Shown: one piece after another, positions 44,598-54,922 of the stretch
Numbering within the stretch: the stretch's first letter is position 1
How the letters are laid out: each line of letters begins with the position of its first letter
DNA from: Gelatoporia subvermispora B
Lineage: Eukaryota; Basidiomycota; Agaricomycetes; Polyporales; Gelatoporiaceae
Length of the DNA stretch: 55,428 nucleotides
Reading direction: 5' to 3'
NCBI GenBank assembly: GCA_000320605.2
Contig: KB445793.1
Span: 1,206,763 to 1,262,190, forward strand
Made by a program: the position numbers and the translations under genes
The notes under the pieces: model-generated
Told to the model about the DNA's origin: nothing
Database searches by the model: none
Seen by the model: the letters and a program-made list of their open reading frames with translations, nothing else

Positions 44598-46036
44598 ATG
44601 CCGGGGCTCATCACTTATCCCCCATTCCCAGAGGACTTGCCCTCCGCGCCTCTGCTTGTCATTGATTATGCGCTGCTCAGCGACGGGGACGAGGGCGAGA
44701 AGGAGAGGCTCTGGAAGGCGGCTACAGAACTCGGGTTCTGGTAGTAAGCCCTTCACATGCTGCATTTTCTAGGTTGCTGGTTCGATAAATATGCTGACAT
44801 TGATCCCGTGCGTGACGTAGCTTGAAAAATCACGGCTGTGAAAATGAGGTCAACGATATGTTCGATGTCGGTACAGAGATCATGCGCCTTCCTCAAGAGG
44901 AGAAGAGCAACTTTGAGCAAGGCACTGACGGGAGTATGGCTGGGTGAGTGATTCTCACATTGATATGACAGGCACCCGTTGACGACGGTGTGCAACCCAA
45001 GTTACAAGTCTCCTGGCGCAAACACGATCGACGACAAGGGCACGCGCGATGTGCACGAGTATATCAACATCACGAAGGACGACATTCTTGCATGGCCGGA
45101 CGTTGTACACGGTTCCTACCCGGAGCCCGTCAATGTGCATATGGACAGTGCTATCCGACCGTTCGCGCAAAAGGCAATTGAAGTCAATATCACGATCCTC
45201 AACGTTCTCAACGAGAAGTCTGCCTTGCCGGATGGCACCCTCGCGAAGCTCCACAGGCCTGAGATGCACAACCAAGATGTAGTCAAATTCATCAACGTGA
45301 AACCCTCGTCTCTTCACGCCTTCGAAGATTCGCCATACGTTCTTCCACACTCTGACTATGGGTCACTGGTACGTCACCATATGTATAGAACGAGATGACC
45401 TGCCAGACAAGTTGCAGACTTTCTTGCACAACCGTATTGGCGGCCTTCAGATACAGATGCCCGGAGCTGAGAACTGGCTCTACGTTAAGGTATCTTCGGA
45501 AGGTATATCTTGAGAGTACGCTCAGTACGCTGACACGCATATAGCCTATTCCTGGGCACGCCATCTGCAACATCGGAGATGTACTGGTTATTATGACCGC
45601 TGGATTACTCAGGTCCAACATCCACCGCGTTGTGTGAGTTTCCGCAGATCAAGTACGGAATTTCGTCGTAGTATTGACAGAGTCAAAGTCCGCCGCCTGG
45701 AGAGCAAAACAAGTACGAGCGTCAGTCGCTGGTGTATTTCACGAGGCCGGAGGACGACGTGATTTTGCGGCCGCTTGTCGACAGCCCAGTCATAGCAGCA
45801 GCTGTCTCAAAGAATCCGGAAAAGGACTGGGACAAGGGTGTTACCGCGCAGGATTGGGTATCGAGGAGGACTAAGGCAAGGAAAGCTGTGAACTATGAGG
45901 TGCGTATGTATCATGCGTTACAATGAGTAAATGTCAACTGAAGTCTCGATTTCAGGGTATTGACGCTTGGAAGAAGCAATTCGCAGGAACAGAAGCTGAA
46001 GCAGCACTTGCTCGAGACGTGACGAATCTATTTTGA
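44598..46036 (+). CDS. 2-oxoglutarate/Fe(II) oxygenase, copy A
   Basis: Seven exons (44598-44743, 44821-44943, 45002-45368, 45418-45489, 45545-45633, 45683-45899, 45956-46036) give 365 codons (364 aa). It has the isopenicillin N synthase-like layout: N-terminal DIOX_N part (APLLVIDYALL, ATELGFWYLKNHG, LPQEEKSNF) and the jelly roll with Fe ligands H and D in HSDYGSL, the distal His in NIHRVV, and a 2OG-binding Arg in the following strand (YERQSLVYF). Between them lie GGLQIQMPGAENWLYV and PIPGHAICNIGDVL. It should oxidise a small molecule with 2OG and O2; the substrate is unknown. The gene is intact. Copy B, 2.04 kb downstream, has the same exon count and phases. Confidence 0.88.
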
Positions 46037-46637
46037 AGGATACCTTCGAGACTCCGCTTTGAGATTGGACGAGAATGGAGGTTGCAGCCCATCTACTCAT
46101 CGCTTTTGTAACAGTAGTCAGTGAATGTCGGCTTCTGCGAGACTCCCATTTCATCGCGCGCCTCTTGCTTCCGTGTGGCGAGCGCCGAGACTGCGGCCAA
46201 TATCTGAACCTTCTAGGACAGACAGAGCGTGCCGACAGCTTCCCCGCTTTCTGCAGAAAAACACTTGATAGATCTTCTAGATCTAGCCCCTTACCCCTAG
46301 TCATGAGGTCTTGAATGATGTCAGATCTCATTTAAGAGGTCCCGTTGGCCCATAACTGGTAAATCACAGTGTCGGGCAACCTGAAAGTGTGTACCCGGAG
46401 TCATGAGGACTAAACGAAAGCAGATGTCAGCCACAGTCCTACTGTATCTGAGGGAGATATGGAGTTCGCATATATGTGCATAGGATTACCCCACAGCTGT
46501 CACTTCGGACGGTACATCTGATTGACTCGGTATACTAGCAGCTGAGAATCAGCAGGTCAGCTAGACTCATCGTTCGTATAAAAGCACTGTAGAATAGATA
46601 ACGAACTTCAGCACAGCCCTGCTAGTAGCGGAGCACA
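46037..46637. promoter_or_regulatory. Intergenic stretch with duplicated upstream region of copy B
   Basis: The part from about 46359 to 46637 is similar to 44317-44597 before copy A (for example GGTAAATCACA.TGTCGG and GTACCCGGAG), so the duplicated unit includes the promoter. The earlier part has no gene. Confidence 0.6.
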
Positions 46638-48062
46638 ATGCCAGGCTTGATCACTTATCCCTCGTTCCCAGAGGACCTCCCCACCGCCCCTCTGCTCGTG
46701 GTTGATTATGCGCTGCTGAAGAGTGGTGACGAGACTGAAAAAGGAAGGCTGTGGAAGGCTGCCACGGAGCTCGGATTCTGGTAGTAAGTCTTGTATAAGC
46801 TCCGTATGCCCAGCTGCTTGTCTGGTACATACGCCGACGTTAACGCTACGTGTGTTTTAGTTTGAAGAACCATGGTTCTGAACACGAGGTCGACGAAATG
46901 TTCGACGTTGGCACGGATATCATGCGCCTTCCTCTGGAGGAGAAGGTTAAATTCGAGCAGGCCAATGACGGGAGCATTGCCGGGTGAATATTTTTTATAT
47001 CGATGCAACGGGGCTCCTCTGACGACGGTCCGCAACGCAAGCTACAAGTCCCCTGGCGCCAACACGATCGACGACAAAGGCACGGGCGACTTGAATGAAT
47101 ACATCGTCATCATGAAAGACGACATTCTTGCTTGGCCGAACGTCATGCACAGGGCTTATCCTGAGCCCGCCAACGCGCACATGGAGGGTGCTATCCGACC
47201 CTTCTCGCGAAAGGCGATCGAAGTGAACCTCACGGTCCTCAATGTTCTCAACGAGAAGCTCGCCTTGCCTGATGGCACACTCGCGGGGCTCCACCGACCG
47301 GAAGTACGTAGCCAAGACGCAGTGAAGTTCGTCAACGTGCAACCGTTGTTTCGCACCGTCTCAGAAGACACCGTGCTCGTTCCTGGACACACAGACTATG
47401 GGTCGCTGGTGTGTCCGCTTCACAGGTGAAACGCGCAGAATGCTGAGATGGTTGCAGACCTTCTTGCATAATCGCCTTGGCGGCCTTCAAATACAGATGC
47501 CGGGCTCTGAAGGCTGGCTCTACGTCAAGGTAATTCAGAAAGGAGTATTTAGAGAGTTCGCTGACGTGCGTAGCCAATTCCAGGACATGCCGTCTACAAC
47601 ATCGGAGACGCGATGGCCATTATGACTGCTGGCTTGCTTAGGTCCTGCATCCACCGCGTCGTGTAAGCCTGTGCGAATCGGACGTGTAACCTCGTCGTAC
47701 TCATATTGACTCAGTCTACCGCCTGGAGAGCAAAGCAGGTATGAGCGTCAGTCGCTAGTATATTTCACGAGGCCGGAAGACACCGTGATACTTCGGCCGC
47801 TTGCGGGTAGCCCGATCGTGGCGGATGCTGTCTCGAAGAACCCAGAGAAGGACTGGGACAAGGGCGTTACCTCGCAGGAATGGATAGCGAGGCGGGCCAA
47901 GGCGAGGAAAGCTGCAAACTACCAGGTGTGTGAGCTATGTGCACTCCATACAAGTAAAGCTTAATCACCCCGCGACTTGAGGGTGCCGAGGCTTGGAAGA
48001 AACACATAGTAGGGACGGAAGACGAGGCGGCGCTTGCTCGACAAGTGACAAACGTGGCCTGA
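46638..48062 (+). CDS. 2-oxoglutarate/Fe(II) oxygenase, copy B
   Basis: Seven exons (46638-46783, 46861-46983, 47042-47408, 47458-47529, 47574-47662, 47715-47925, 47982-48062) give 363 codons (362 aa). It is a close paralogue of copy A, with the same intron positions and phases. The iron ligands are HTDYGSL and the distal His in CIHRVV; the 2OG Arg lies in YERQSLVYF. Differences from copy A gather in the middle: KFEQANDGSIAG, GTGDLNEYIVIMKDD and VQPLFRTVSEDTVLVPG, while the core strands (FLHNRLGGLQIQMPG) are kept. Sixth exon is two codons shorter. The gene looks functional. Duplication followed by divergence could have given a different substrate or regulation. Confidence 0.88.
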
Positions 48063-48307
48063 AAATCACCGCCGAGACTGCTTCGACTCATCGAGGTGGA
48101 TTATGTGGGTTGAAATTGGCCTTGACATTTCCCTCTGTATCAGTAATGTAACGATGTTGGTTTTCGAATGAGATGAATCGACATTTTTGGCCACTATCAA
48201 GTAGTACCGCCCACTACCTCCTTCAAATCAGGGGACGTATTCAATCAGAATATTTGAGCTGCAGTCATACCTATTAGCCATGAGCCATTCAAAGTGTCCG
48301 ATACTCT

Positions 48308-48670
48308 TTACCAAGGCTTACCGAAGGCGAAAAGGATATAGCCATCCACGAGCTCGAGCATGTTTGCCCAACATGCTGAGGTCAGAACGCGCCACACTCC
48401 TGCTTGAGGCGGAATGGCGGTCAGCCGAAGGGTGCTCGAGTTGAACCCAGGTTGAGCATACGGATGCGCCTCGGCCGAGACGATGAAGGACAGGTTAAAC
48501 ACGCGGACGGCGAGCGGAGGCACGCGGGCATCGGGCTGGCGATGCGGGGTAAACATGGGCGCCCAGAGCGACCCCGGATTCGGGACAGTATAGCCGGAGT
48601 AGTGGGCGTCTAGACTAGCCTCATAAGCGTAACAGCGATGCTTGACCACCATCCAGCTTCGTTCTGACAT
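48308..48670 (-). CDS. Unassigned 120-codon open frame
   Basis: A single frame starting MSERSWMVVKHRCYAYE and ending AFGKPW, divergent from CAT2 with 115 bp between the starts. Its composition is protein-like (aromatics, few runs), but I recognise no family and no introns are evident. It could be a lineage-specific small protein or a chance frame; an overlapping plus-strand frame exists at 48404-48613. Confidence 0.35.
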   Translation of the reverse strand: MSERSWMVVKHRCYAYEASLDAHYSGYTVPNPGSLWAPMFTPHRQPDARVPPLAVRVFNLSFIVSAEAHPYAQPGFNSSTLRLTAIPPQAGVWRVLTSACWANMLELVDGYILFAFGKPW

Positions 48671-48785
48671 GTCTCCTTGACCGCAATCGCCTCTTTAACG
48701 CCATCTTTTAACTGCGATAATCTCGAGGGTACAGTTGCAGGCATCCCCTCGCTGACCCAGTTTCTCTCTACGCCAGGCGTACCTT

Positions 48786-51297
48786 ATGTCGACACTGCTG
48801 CATACCCGTTCGCGTTTGTTGGTTCCCTCCGTTAGACGGGCTGTTCTACCGGTAAGTCCCCCGTGCTTCTCAGGGATTCAGGCGTGCATGCGTCGCGGAG
48901 CATCCCTGCAGTCGGCCTGCGAAATCCGACAGACGCGGGCTTCGGCCTCGGACGCTCGGCCACTGCACGAGCCGGTGCATGATTCGAGCTGCTTCGAGTG
49001 CACAAGCTGCTGAATTCTGCATTTCGCCTCCTCAATCAAATGCAGAGCGCGTATGGTACCCGGATGGCTAACACGTTATGCAGCCCCATAGATTTGCCAT
49101 GGCGCAAACCCGCTCCTTCAAGACCTCCCGACCGCAGAGGTCAGAAGCTGTCCCCCCCGGCTACTCGGAAGATCCGAGTGCGGGCGCGATGCTGCGATTC
49201 GAGGCATCCCTTCCTAGACTACCGGTCCCCCCACTCTCCTCGACGACTTCAAAGTACCTAGAGACCGTCAAGCCCCATCTCACCCCGGAGCAGTTTTCCG
49301 CCACGCAGGCGGCCGTGCAGAAGTTCCTCGACTCGGAGCAGTCCAAGGACCTACAGGCCCGCCTCGAAGAGCGCGCGCGCGACCCAAATGTCACGAACTG
49401 GCTCGCCGACTGGTGGAACGATGTTGCGTACATGAGCTACCGCGACCCGGTCGTCGTGAACGTGAGCTATTTTTACGTGCACATGGACGATGTGCACCGG
49501 CCGAGCCAGGCGAAGCGCGCAGCGCAGCTGCTCAAGGCGACGCTGCCGTTCCGGCACCTCGTGGAGAGCCAGCAGCTCGAGCCGGAGAAGGTGCGCGGCA
49601 TGCCGCTCGCGATGGACTCGTACAAGTGGCTGTAAGCACGTTCCTCTCTTGTATGCGTCATGTAACTCACGCGGGACACGCAGTTTCCACTCGAGCCGTT
49701 ACCCGACCAAGCCAGCGGACACCGCACGCAAGTTCGACGCAGCGGCGCACAACCACGTTGTCTTTGTCCGGAAGAACAAGTTCTTCCTGGTCTCTCTCAC
49801 AGATGAGAGCGGACGCGAGCTGAGCGCGGCAGAGCTCGAGGCGCAGATCGAGAAGGTGCTTGCAATGGCAGGCGAGGAAAAGGCTGCTCCAGTCGGTGCC
49901 CTGACGGGCGAGAACAGGGACACTTGGGCCGACGTGAGTGCTCCACTTCTCCTCTGCTGAGACAAGTCGTTAAACGTAGCACAGGCGCGGGAAGCGTTGC
50001 TCGCCGCTTCACCGTCGAATGCAACCGCGCTGGAGGCGATAGAGTCTGCCATGATCGTCGTATGCTTGGACGACACTAGGCCGGTCACATCGGACGACAT
50101 CAGCTGGCAGTGCTGGGTCGGAGACGGGCGCAACCGGTTCTATGACAAGCATCAATGTGCGTGTCCCTCTTTCACGTACTGCTCCTCAACCACGGCTCAT
50201 CCGATCCAGTGATCGTCTTCGAGAACGGCAAGTCTGGCTTCCTCGGTGAGCACTCGTGCATGGACGGCACGCCCACCCTGCGGCTGAACGAGTTCGTCCT
50301 CGGCTCGCTCGCCAAGGGCAAGGCCGACCTCGGGCCCGCGCGTACGCCGGAGACCGGCAAGAAGCTGGCTTCGCCGAAAGAGCTAACCTTCATCCTGGAC
50401 TCCAAGACACGCTCGCACATCGCCTCAGCTGAGAAGGCCTTTGACGAGCTCGTCGGAAAGCACGACCTGCACGTACGTCCCCGCTCCTCTTCCGTCTGCG
50501 ACAGTACTGACGCTGAATCCCGCGCAGGTTCTGACGTACGAGGGTTACGGCAAGGAGCACATCAAGAAGTTCAAGGCGTCGCCGGACGCGTGGGCGCAGA
50601 TGGTGAAGCAGCTCGCGTTCCACAAGATGTTCGCGCGCCCGGGCGTGTGCTACGAGAGCGCGCAGACGCGCAAGTTCCAGCGCGGCCGCACGGAGGTTAT
50701 CCGCAGCGCGAGCAATGAGAGCAAGGCGTGGGCCGAGGCGATGCTCGATCCGGCCGAGTCGGTGAGTCGGTCTGTGCGCCAGGATCGCCAGCTAGGGAGC
50801 GCTGACAGACATGCAGGACGCGAGGCGCGCGGAGCTGTTCAGGAAGGCGATGGCGCGCCATGTGCAGTATGCGACGTGGGCCGCAGACGGGCAGGGCGTC
50901 GACCGACACCTCTTTGGACTCAAGAGGATGCTGCGCGAGGGAGAGCCGCTGCCGGAGATCTACAAGGACGAGGCGTTCGCGAAGACGAACCATTGGGAGC
51001 TCTCCACGTCGAACCTGTCCTCGCCGTACCTGAGCGGCTGGGGATACGGCGAAGGTGAGCCGGATTTCATGTGCTTAGTCAGGAATGGATGGCTGATGGC
51101 GTGCAGTTGTTCCGGACGGCTATGGCCTGTCGTACTCAATCGGCGACGACTACATCCGGTGGACTATAACGAGTCTGAAGCGGCGCACGGCCGAGCTGAA
51201 GCACTACCTCGCGGAAGCTGCCACGGAGACGCGGCGCATGATGGAGAGGGCTGCGGCTGCAGAAGCGAAGGGCGAGCAAGGTAAAGCAAAGCTCTGA
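48786..51297 (+). CDS. CAT2: Carnitine O-acetyltransferase
   Basis: Eight exons (48786-48851, 49084-49631, 49684-49933, 49985-50156, 50210-50472, 50528-50761, 50817-51054, 51107-51297) give 654 codons (653 aa). It moves acetyl groups between CoA and carnitine so that acetyl units leave peroxisomes and enter mitochondria. Family motifs: LPRLPVPPL near the start, the catalytic His in GEHSCMDGTP near residue 361, LTYEGYGK, and STSNLSSPYL with DGYGLSYSI near the end. Exon 1 codes a basic amphipathic leader with no acidic residues (mitochondrial). The C-terminus is AKL, a peroxisomal PTS1. An internal ATG at 49099 in strong context (GCCATGG) would give the form without leader. Exon 1 is separated by a 232-bp intron, long for this region. 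Confidence 0.93.
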
Positions 51298-51447
51298 GCT
51301 TGGAACACCGGTTATACATATAATGTAATACATCCAACGCATCCAACGTGAGCGGCAGGCCATTGGACCAGCCACTGTAATACTTTACCCACATGTATAT
51401 ACTGTGCAACATTGTTCTTGGATATGATACTGTCTCTGGACCAACAG

Positions 51448-54042
51448 CTATAATCGAGAGACCATTTGTGGGGCTGGGGTGGAGGAGGAATGTGTAACAT
51501 TTGCGGGATCCGTAATGTCTTCCGTCCCGAGGAGATCTGTACGGTTGTCGTACCACCACCGCATGGCAAACGGCTTTGCTTCGTCGCTGACGGTCTCCGA
51601 CAGCTCCTTGAATAGCGCGTCTACCAGCTCCGACCTGAGCGGATGGGGTGTCTCCGCATGTTGTGGATAGCGTGTGTTGATAATGGTCTTCACCTCGTCG
51701 AGAATTCGAGGGAACAGAGACAAGGGTAGAGAAGGTATACTTGCTACGAGGACGAGGTGTAGCCGATGTGCGTGCTCGGAGACCTCGGGAACTGGTGGGG
51801 GCGCAGTAGACGAAGACGGCTGTTGCGGCCCGGTGTCAGTGACCGAATCAATGGCTTCGAGTAGCGTATCGATGCAGAACCACGCCATGGTTTCGCCTTT
51901 CGGCGAGGTAGAGATGACTGTCGATGCGCTGCGGCCAAGAGTAGAAGCACTCCGCACCAACGCAGAGAATGCGAGGCAGAGCTGCACAGTACTAAGTTTG
52001 CCGTCCCTAGAGTTCTATGAAGTAAAATGCATGAGAAAGTACCAAACGTTGAAAAGCTACGCATATGTACCTCCATCAGGCACTGAGCATAGAAAGGTAC
52101 CATCTGCTCAGCAAAGGCAGTCCTTGCGGTCTTGTCTTCCAACTGCGAATGTGAATTCTGCACCTGCTGGCTTGCCTTCTGGGCGTGCGCAGCGAAGATA
52201 GCCAGAAGAACCGAATGCGAGGACTCGTACGTCTCGCGGTGACTAGGGTCAGACAGATGGCTGGAGCAACTTCAGCGTCACTCCCACTTCTTAACAATAA
52301 TGACACCAGACTCACGGAAGGCAGAGTGGAAAGACGTCCCTTTGGATGCATTCGTCATCCAAGACGCCGACAAGTTGCTCGATGCTGGCCAATGCAAAGG
52401 CCTTCTTGGCATGCAAGAACAGCGCAGGCACAGCCAAGAACGCTTAATGCGGTCTATCAGGGACATATCGTGCGCATATATGCGGGATGCTTACCGTCGT
52501 CTCTGAACGACGCAGACAATTCCGATACGAATCGTTCGGAATCTTGCGGGCTAGAAGATAGGACGTCGAGTGCCATGTAGAAAACACGCTTCAACTCCGA
52601 AAAACCGCTCTGCGAAGTCGATGTCACACCGCCAAACTGGCTGATCACGAATGAGAGGCGAGAGAGAGCATGGAGGACGGTCAGTGCCAGAGAGAAGGGT
52701 GAAGGGACGAGCGGAGAATCAGGTGCGCTCAGAGGCGGAGGATTGAAGGCGACTACAGAGAGAATAGCCTGGGATATCATGATTGTGGAGAATAGAAGTG
52801 TCTTGAGTATCGTCCACAGTGTCTTGGTCAGTTCTTGACTCTGAGGCGCTATGTGCATACGCTACTAATCATGTTCTCGTTCCGGTACCAAAAGATTCCT
52901 ATGATGACCTACCGACGCTGCTTTCATCTATGATGGATGAGAGAGGACCTTGCAACCATCCGTATTCGATCTTATGAGTCAAAATCTCCAGCTTTCGGAC
53001 GGCTTCGCCCATGGCTGCCCAACCGTGAAGTGGCCGGGACTCTGCCACCACAGACAATACCGACGCGGTTGTCTTTGAAAGAAGGGCCATCGCCAACAGA
53101 TAAGGTGAGGACCTCATCCTCTCGACGGTCACACCAAACGGCGACGTTGGCTGACAAAATGCGCAATGTTAGTTCCGACTGCTCTTGGCAGTGTCCAGGA
53201 ATATGGGCTTCACCGGAATGACGAGCAGGCCCTGCTTGCTTTTGGCGCAAGAGATTGGCAGACTAAGCAGGAAGTCTCCATTGCCGAAAGACGTTTGTAC
53301 CGTTGAAATTAGGAGGTCTGACAAGACCTGCGCTGCATTAGTACGCCACACACGTCAGAGGTCCTCTGGACGCACAGGGAGGGGCAAAGCCTGAATCCTG
53401 CTAGCCGCTATGAGAGGCACAAACCGAGACGCGACCAGTAAAGACAGCGAAAGCGGATCTTCATTCAGAATATCTCAGACTTGAACTACGGTGTTGATAA
53501 GCTATATGCGCACCCTCGCCCTCCCGATATTCCAGATTGAAGTCCTTCTCCCATCCGGTGGAGGACTGGACGGTATAGGTGTCGATGACCTCTGCTAGGG
53601 CTAGTACGACCTCCTCCTCCACCCGTCTGCGCATTCGCCCATCCTTGGCGTGTAGCTCGCCCTCTAGATCTTCAAGTCCCAAGAGGAGGCCGCCCGCGCA
53701 TACAAGATGCGTGACAGAGTGGCCTCCACGAAGACCACCAAGCACCTGCTTGGTCCAGTCGGCCGTGCGTGTCGTCACACTCCGAACAAATATGCCCTGC
53801 TCATCCTTGAAGAGTTTTACCTTGAGGTGCAGGCCATGCCGGAACGCAGTGCATAGAGCGTCGAGTTTCGCATAAGAGAGCGTCCGGAAGAGAGGGCTGC
53901 TGACGAGGGTTCCCGCGAGTGAGGTCGGGGATGGCTGCAAATGCGCAAGATAATGTGCTATGGATGCCTGCAGTGTATTCAATGGCAGTGCAGTCGTCGG
54001 TCGATGCAAGTGGCTGAGAAGATAGAAGTAACCTCTATCCAT
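51448..54042 (-). CDS. PEX8: Peroxin 8 (intraperoxisomal import factor)
   Basis: Exons 54042-53514, 53458-53376, 53327-53214, 53150-52913, 52848-52495, 52442-52316, 52242-52071 and 52014-51448 sum to 728 codons (727 aa), the usual size of fungal Pex8. Pex8 sits on the inner face of the peroxisome membrane and links the docking and RING complexes in matrix-protein import. I recognise the family by the order of blocks: EVIDTYTV..GWEKDF, LKTLLFSTIMISQAI, LSRLSFVISQFGG, VFYMALDVLSS, the motif TYESSHSVLLAIF, EQMVPFYAQCLM, QLCLAFSALVRSAS, and a tail with KPFAMRWWYD. The last three residues are SRL, a PTS1, which Pex8 proteins usually carry. The stop is 150 bp from the CAT2 stop. Confidence 0.8.
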
Positions 54043-54375
54043 GTTGGTCTGCCTCCACTGGGGAGATGGTGTGTATATGTAGGTTGAATGTCACGATAAT
54101 CAACGTCGGGCTGCGTGTGCTCCCATAACGCTGCAAAGTCGCACAAGTGACTTAATGTGCACAGTTGAATACGAGAGTAGGAGCGTCCCTTGGCCCCCCT
54201 TGCCCCCACTGCTCTGGTCGAGCCAACGAGCTGGCGCGCGTTGGACAGAAAAGGAAAAAAACACGGCCGATCAAGACCATCCCCTTGTTCGATCACTGCC
54301 TCCTGGTCTTTTGCGACTGGGTCGTAGTTGAGATAACCAAAAAAACCATAAAACTTGCTGTGACAAAACACATGC
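54043..54375. other. Upstream region of PEX8
   Basis: It holds the PEX8 promoter and the 3' flank of the tRNA gene. A run GGAAAAAAAC and an AT-rich tract AACCAAAAAAACC lie at 54250-54350; in minus orientation the T-runs (54337-54343 and 54250-54257) could stop Pol III after the tRNA. Confidence 0.5.
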
Positions 54376-54456
54376 GACGCCAGCAGGATTCGAACCTGCG
54401 CCTCCAAAGGAGAACAGATTTCTAATCTGTCGCCGTAACCACTTGGCTATAGCGCC
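54376..54456 (-). tRNA. tRNA-Ser(AGA)
   Basis: The minus strand from 54456 reads GGCGCTATAGCC..., with A box TAGCCAAGTGG, an anticodon stem ACAGA/TCTGT around loop TTAGAAA (anticodon AGA), a long variable arm (CTCC..GGAG) as in class II tRNAs, and the B box GGTTCGAATCC. The acceptor arms GGCGCTA and TGGCGTC pair with two G-U pairs. There is no intron. The 81-nt length fits a serine tRNA. Confidence 0.95.
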
Positions 54457-54599
54457 TTAGAGTCAAGAGCTCGCCGCCAGCACTCGACGTGCATGGAGAA
54501 ACGGATTGTTCACTATCCACTGAAATGTCCGTCCGTTGAGCAAGTCACTAGTTGTTGCTTGTTCTGAGTGTGGTCATGCTTGCGCGAACCCATATTCTG

Positions 54600-54628
54600 T
54601 TGCTGCAACCACTTGGCTATAGCACTCT
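54600..54628 (-). pseudogene. tRNA-Ser fragment
   Basis: The minus strand carries TGCTATAGCCAAGTGGTTGC, matching the start of the neighbouring tRNA-Ser through its A box and D arm. The anticodon arm is missing, but a B-box-like GGGTTCGCGC follows about 20 nt later. It is a broken tRNA gene or a tRNA-derived element head. Confidence 0.6.
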
Positions 54629-54922
54629 GTGAGTGCCCTTATGTCGCACATTAAGTCTCCGCCTAATAATCCATGTGGATTTTCAGAAGCTGATAAGATG
54701 CGGGCAAGTTGCGGTGCACGATAAGATACCTGGTGCTCAATTAAGCGCCCGTACAGCGCCCGTGCGTGATCTCGCACGGTTCGACCTTGCACTTCGACCT
54801 TCACAAGGCCAGAATCCTGTAAATATCGCCATAAATTCGGTATGTCAATCGATCCAAATCGCAAATATCACAGTACTGAATGTATGTAGACGTTCCTTCT
54901 GATATATTAAACGTGTTCCAGG
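54629..54922. other. Spacer upstream of the last gene
   Basis: Probably promoter of the gene starting at 54923. A TATATTAA at 54902-54909 lies about 15 bp before that ATG. A minus-strand frame (54574-54864) overlapping the tRNA fragment has no support. Confidence 0.4.

Noticed and set aside
44598..48062. Secondary-metabolite gene cluster around the oxygenases
   Set aside because: No polyketide synthase, NRPS, terpene synthase, P450 or transporter is found next to them.
53459..53489. 31-nt intron in PEX8
   Set aside because: A donor 24 nt upstream (53513, GTGCGC) gives a 55-nt intron, keeps frame and makes a better protein join.
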